DNA from: Nitzschia sp. pyKryTriq1
Lineage: Eukaryota > Bacillariophyta > Bacillariophyceae > Bacillariales > Bacillariaceae
Direction: 5' to 3'
Assembly (NCBI GenBank): GCA_956465555.1
Contig: OY101116.1
Coordinates: 4,030,001 to 4,094,000 of the forward strand
Length of the DNA: 64,000 nt
Shown: positions 61,583 to 64,000 of the stretch, piece by piece
How positions within the stretch are numbered: position 1 is the stretch's first letter
Layout of the letters: each line of letters opens with the position of its first letter
Notes under the pieces: generated by a model
The model's input: the letters and a program-made list of their open reading frames with translations, nothing else
What the model was told of the DNA's origin: nothing
The model's database searches: none
Program-made: the position numbers and the translations under genes

Positions 61583-64000
61583 AATTTGGTATTATAGAGA
61601 TCACAACTACTAGTACCGTAGATCTTGTTGTCTTACTACAAACGAACACTACTATAAACACGATACAGTACACAAGTTCTCAAGTGTGCTAGCTAGCCAG
61701 CTGGCTAGCTAGTAAAGACTACTACAGTATGTCTCAAGTGCTCTACCGGTAGATAGACCATCTGTCTCTCTCTCTCTTTCAACGATGAAGGATCAATGAT
61801 CATCATCATAGTAGATAGTAGAGATATCGAATGATCGGTGGTAGACTACTACAGAGATTCATTGCTCTCGACCGTCAAGGTAGTATCAGCTAAATTAGAC
61901 AGTGCACTTTTTCGCTGCTTTACGATACACTATTTATCAGTAGTGGGTAGAGGACTTAAAAGTGCTTATCATTCCTTCTACGAATCATCCCTGATCCCTT
62001 CTCTACTACAGTAGTACGAGTAGACTACAAGTACTACTTCTCTACTCGCTATAGAGCTAGTACTACTACTAGTTAGTAGTAGATCCCAGCCCTCTCTGTA
62101 CCGTACTAGTATCTATCAAGCTCTCTTGGTTACACTACTAGTAGCTCTAGCGAGACTACTCTCTACCACTAGTAGTAGAGAGCGATATCTCTACTCTCTA
62201 GAGAGAGTAGTACTACTGGTACAGCTACCGGTAGTCTCTCTACTAGTAGAGAGTAGTAGTAGTAGTAGTAGTAGAGTACCGGTAGTAGAGAGACAAGAGA
62301 GCGAGAAAGGATCCATCATGGTGGTGATCGTCCCATTCTCGCCCTTCTCGCGAAGTTTTCCGGCCGCGCACCCCTTCAGATTATTGTGAGGTTTGACTCG
62401 CAACGATCGGAGGGAGCAAGACGGCGGGCGTGCGCCGGGCGGGCACCACATCCATGTGACTGCTGATTTGAAGAGAAAGATGATAATCGTAATATTGTTG
62501 TGGCGCGCCCACACGCAAAACAAAAGGAAAAAGGATGCGCGGAGAAGCATGATGCAAGCATACTAAGATAAGAAGGCGGGGGGATGATATTAGATGGTGC
62601 AAACCCAAAGCTAGCTAGCTACAAGTAGTACCAGTATGGTAGCATTTTACTGACTGACTGTATCTTCCAGTTGCTTATTTATATTGCAATCCACAATCAT
62701 CCGCGCCAAAAAGTATAATCCAAGCAGTACTAGTGCTAGAGAATGATGATGAGATTTTGCTCGTTTCCAGCCATCACGACCAGCACTCCTCCCTCTGCGA
62801 TGGGAAACGACGACCGTTCCGCCGTGATGGTATGACCCGAGTTGAGAAGAGGAGTGAGATCATACCATAACAAGTAGTATAGTAATCCATGATTATTGCT
62901 GTCACATCCTGTTACCACCACCACCAAGAACGAACAAGCATACTAAGAAGACAAAGAAGAAGGTGGTGCTGATAAAGGTAGGGGACTTTGGGAACGAAGA
63001 TATTGGATATTGTTCTTCATAGTGCTAGGAGAAGGTTTTGCTGCGGGAACTATGTACGTGAAGAATCACAATCATTATTGCGCAGCCATAATACGAGTAC
63101 CGCCCGTGTTGGGACGACGCGAGGCTCCGAATCCCTTTTGGAGTTTCTAGTTCTCGAACCCCTTACGCCTGCCCTTCTCTACGGTGTGTCAGTTGTAGTG
63201 TGTCGGAACGTGCTAGTATTGATTGGGTGTGACCGTGGCTCCGTGTTACCGGGGCGCGGTTGACCCAAGCGACCTGAGAGATCGCCCGGGTGGGTGGGTG
63301 GCCTTAAAATTTCTATTGGCTTACTCGTAGAGCAAGCTTTTCAACTAATGTAATATCACGATCTAGATGGTCGAAAGATTTGTGTGCCATCGTCGTCACT
63401 GCTCCTTTTCGTTGACCTTCTGTTTTGGTCATTTCCAACGGATGGCAGAAATGACCATTTTGGGACCAGATGACTCGTTCGAGTCCTCACCACTTCCAAT
63501 CTCTTCAACAATCATGGAAGCCACCACCATCAGCTGCCCCCGAGGAGCCGTACGATTTGAGTCCGTCCGTCCGTCCGTGAGTCTACTGGTGGTAGACCAG
63601 CAGAAAGCGAAGAAGTCGTCAAGTCACAGCAAGCGGGCAGCGCAGCCAGCATGATGATACAGAAGCTAGAAGTAGCAGTAGGAGGTCCGCACTGAAGAAC
63701 ACCACCACTTCTTGTCGACGAGCCTATATGACGACGACTGGTGCTGTTATAGTAGTCAACAACACTTGTTGTCGTCATCGGACGAGCCCGTGACTGCTGT
63801 AAGTAGTCAAGACTAGTAGTACTTAGTACTACTAGCATGTGATGTTGTAGTGTTCGTGTACTTGTAGCGGATTATAATATCATATTGCTATATTACTTAC
63901 TGCAGAAGTACTCTACTATCTACTACGGTAGTATGTTAGAGTCTTGCCGGCAGTAGTACGTACGTACGTAGCTTTCGTTCCTTCATTCAATGCGTGTTGA
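61583..64000. other. Gene-poor end of window, very rich in short palindromes
   Basis: No gene is supported. 61600-62300 is nearly all TAG/CTA/CTC text arranged as short palindromes (ACTAGT, TACCGGTA, CTAGCTAG). It includes a perfect 24-bp palindrome at 61689-61712. 63090-63300 is unlike its surroundings: GC-richer, without microsatellites. A frame at 63442-63570 followed by GTGAGT could be a first exon of a gene running off the window, but support is weak. Confidence 0.45.
61689..61712. repeat. Perfect 24-bp palindrome
   Basis: Twelve bases CTAGCTAGCCAG are followed directly by their reverse complement, with no spacer. Confidence 0.85.

Noticed and set aside
1-64000. tRNA or rRNA genes
   Set aside because: I looked for TTCGA-type T-loops with matching stems and for rRNA core words in the gaps and found none that hold up; a tRNAscan or Rfam run would settle this.

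Overview
The window looks like nuclear DNA of a diatom. Three lines of evidence support this. At least two predicted proteins, and possibly a third, begin with a signal peptide followed by an ASAFAP-like cleavage motif (TTAF, VTAF, TATAF), the bipartite plastid address of algae with secondary red plastids. Three genes carry the DUF6824 domain (DILLGRG motif), which is typical of diatoms. Genes have few, short introns with GTAAGT/GTACGT donors, and coding regions are full of homopolymer runs (S, Q, N, T, D, H). The species cannot be read from the sequence.

Layout, left to right. 1-13 kb: a possible small tail-anchored protein, a plastid DUF4239 (bestrophin-like) membrane protein with an EF-hand loop, a flavin-reductase-fold protein, a She9/Mdm33-like mitochondrial protein, a 2OG-Fe(II) oxygenase and an acyltransferase-3 membrane protein. 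13-23 kb: a nitrilase-superfamily hydrolase of bacterial look, a secreted DUF285/BspA-repeat protein, an unknown plastid protein and a nine-helix NIPA/DMT-like transporter candidate. 23-31 kb: a calcium-dependent-type kinase (four exons, one clear EF-hand), a SET-TPR protein and a fusion of a BtuF-like domain, a DUF5522 cysteine cluster and a Dph6-like PP-loop ATPase. 31-44 kb: a CRAL-TRIO/DUF6824 protein, a double-domain GT61-like glycosyltransferase, a 706-bp hAT-type foldback element with perfect 8-bp target duplications, a class 3 lipase and a DUF6824 regulator. 44-57 kb: a membrane-anchored trypsin-like protease, a cluster of three paralogous 12-cysteine type I membrane proteins and a second CRAL-TRIO/DUF6824 gene. 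57-64 kb: mostly gene-free DNA with one low-complexity acidic coiled-coil protein.

This is ordinary eukaryotic gene space, not a pathway cluster. Neighbours are mostly unrelated in function. The real clusters are the 12-cysteine family and the repeated DUF6824 genes. The most novel-looking items are the 12-cysteine family with a shared intron site, the triple fusion near 29 kb, the foldback hAT element, and the DUF4239 protein with an EF-hand loop. Exon boundaries were placed by eye from splice consensus, frame continuity and paralogue comparison.
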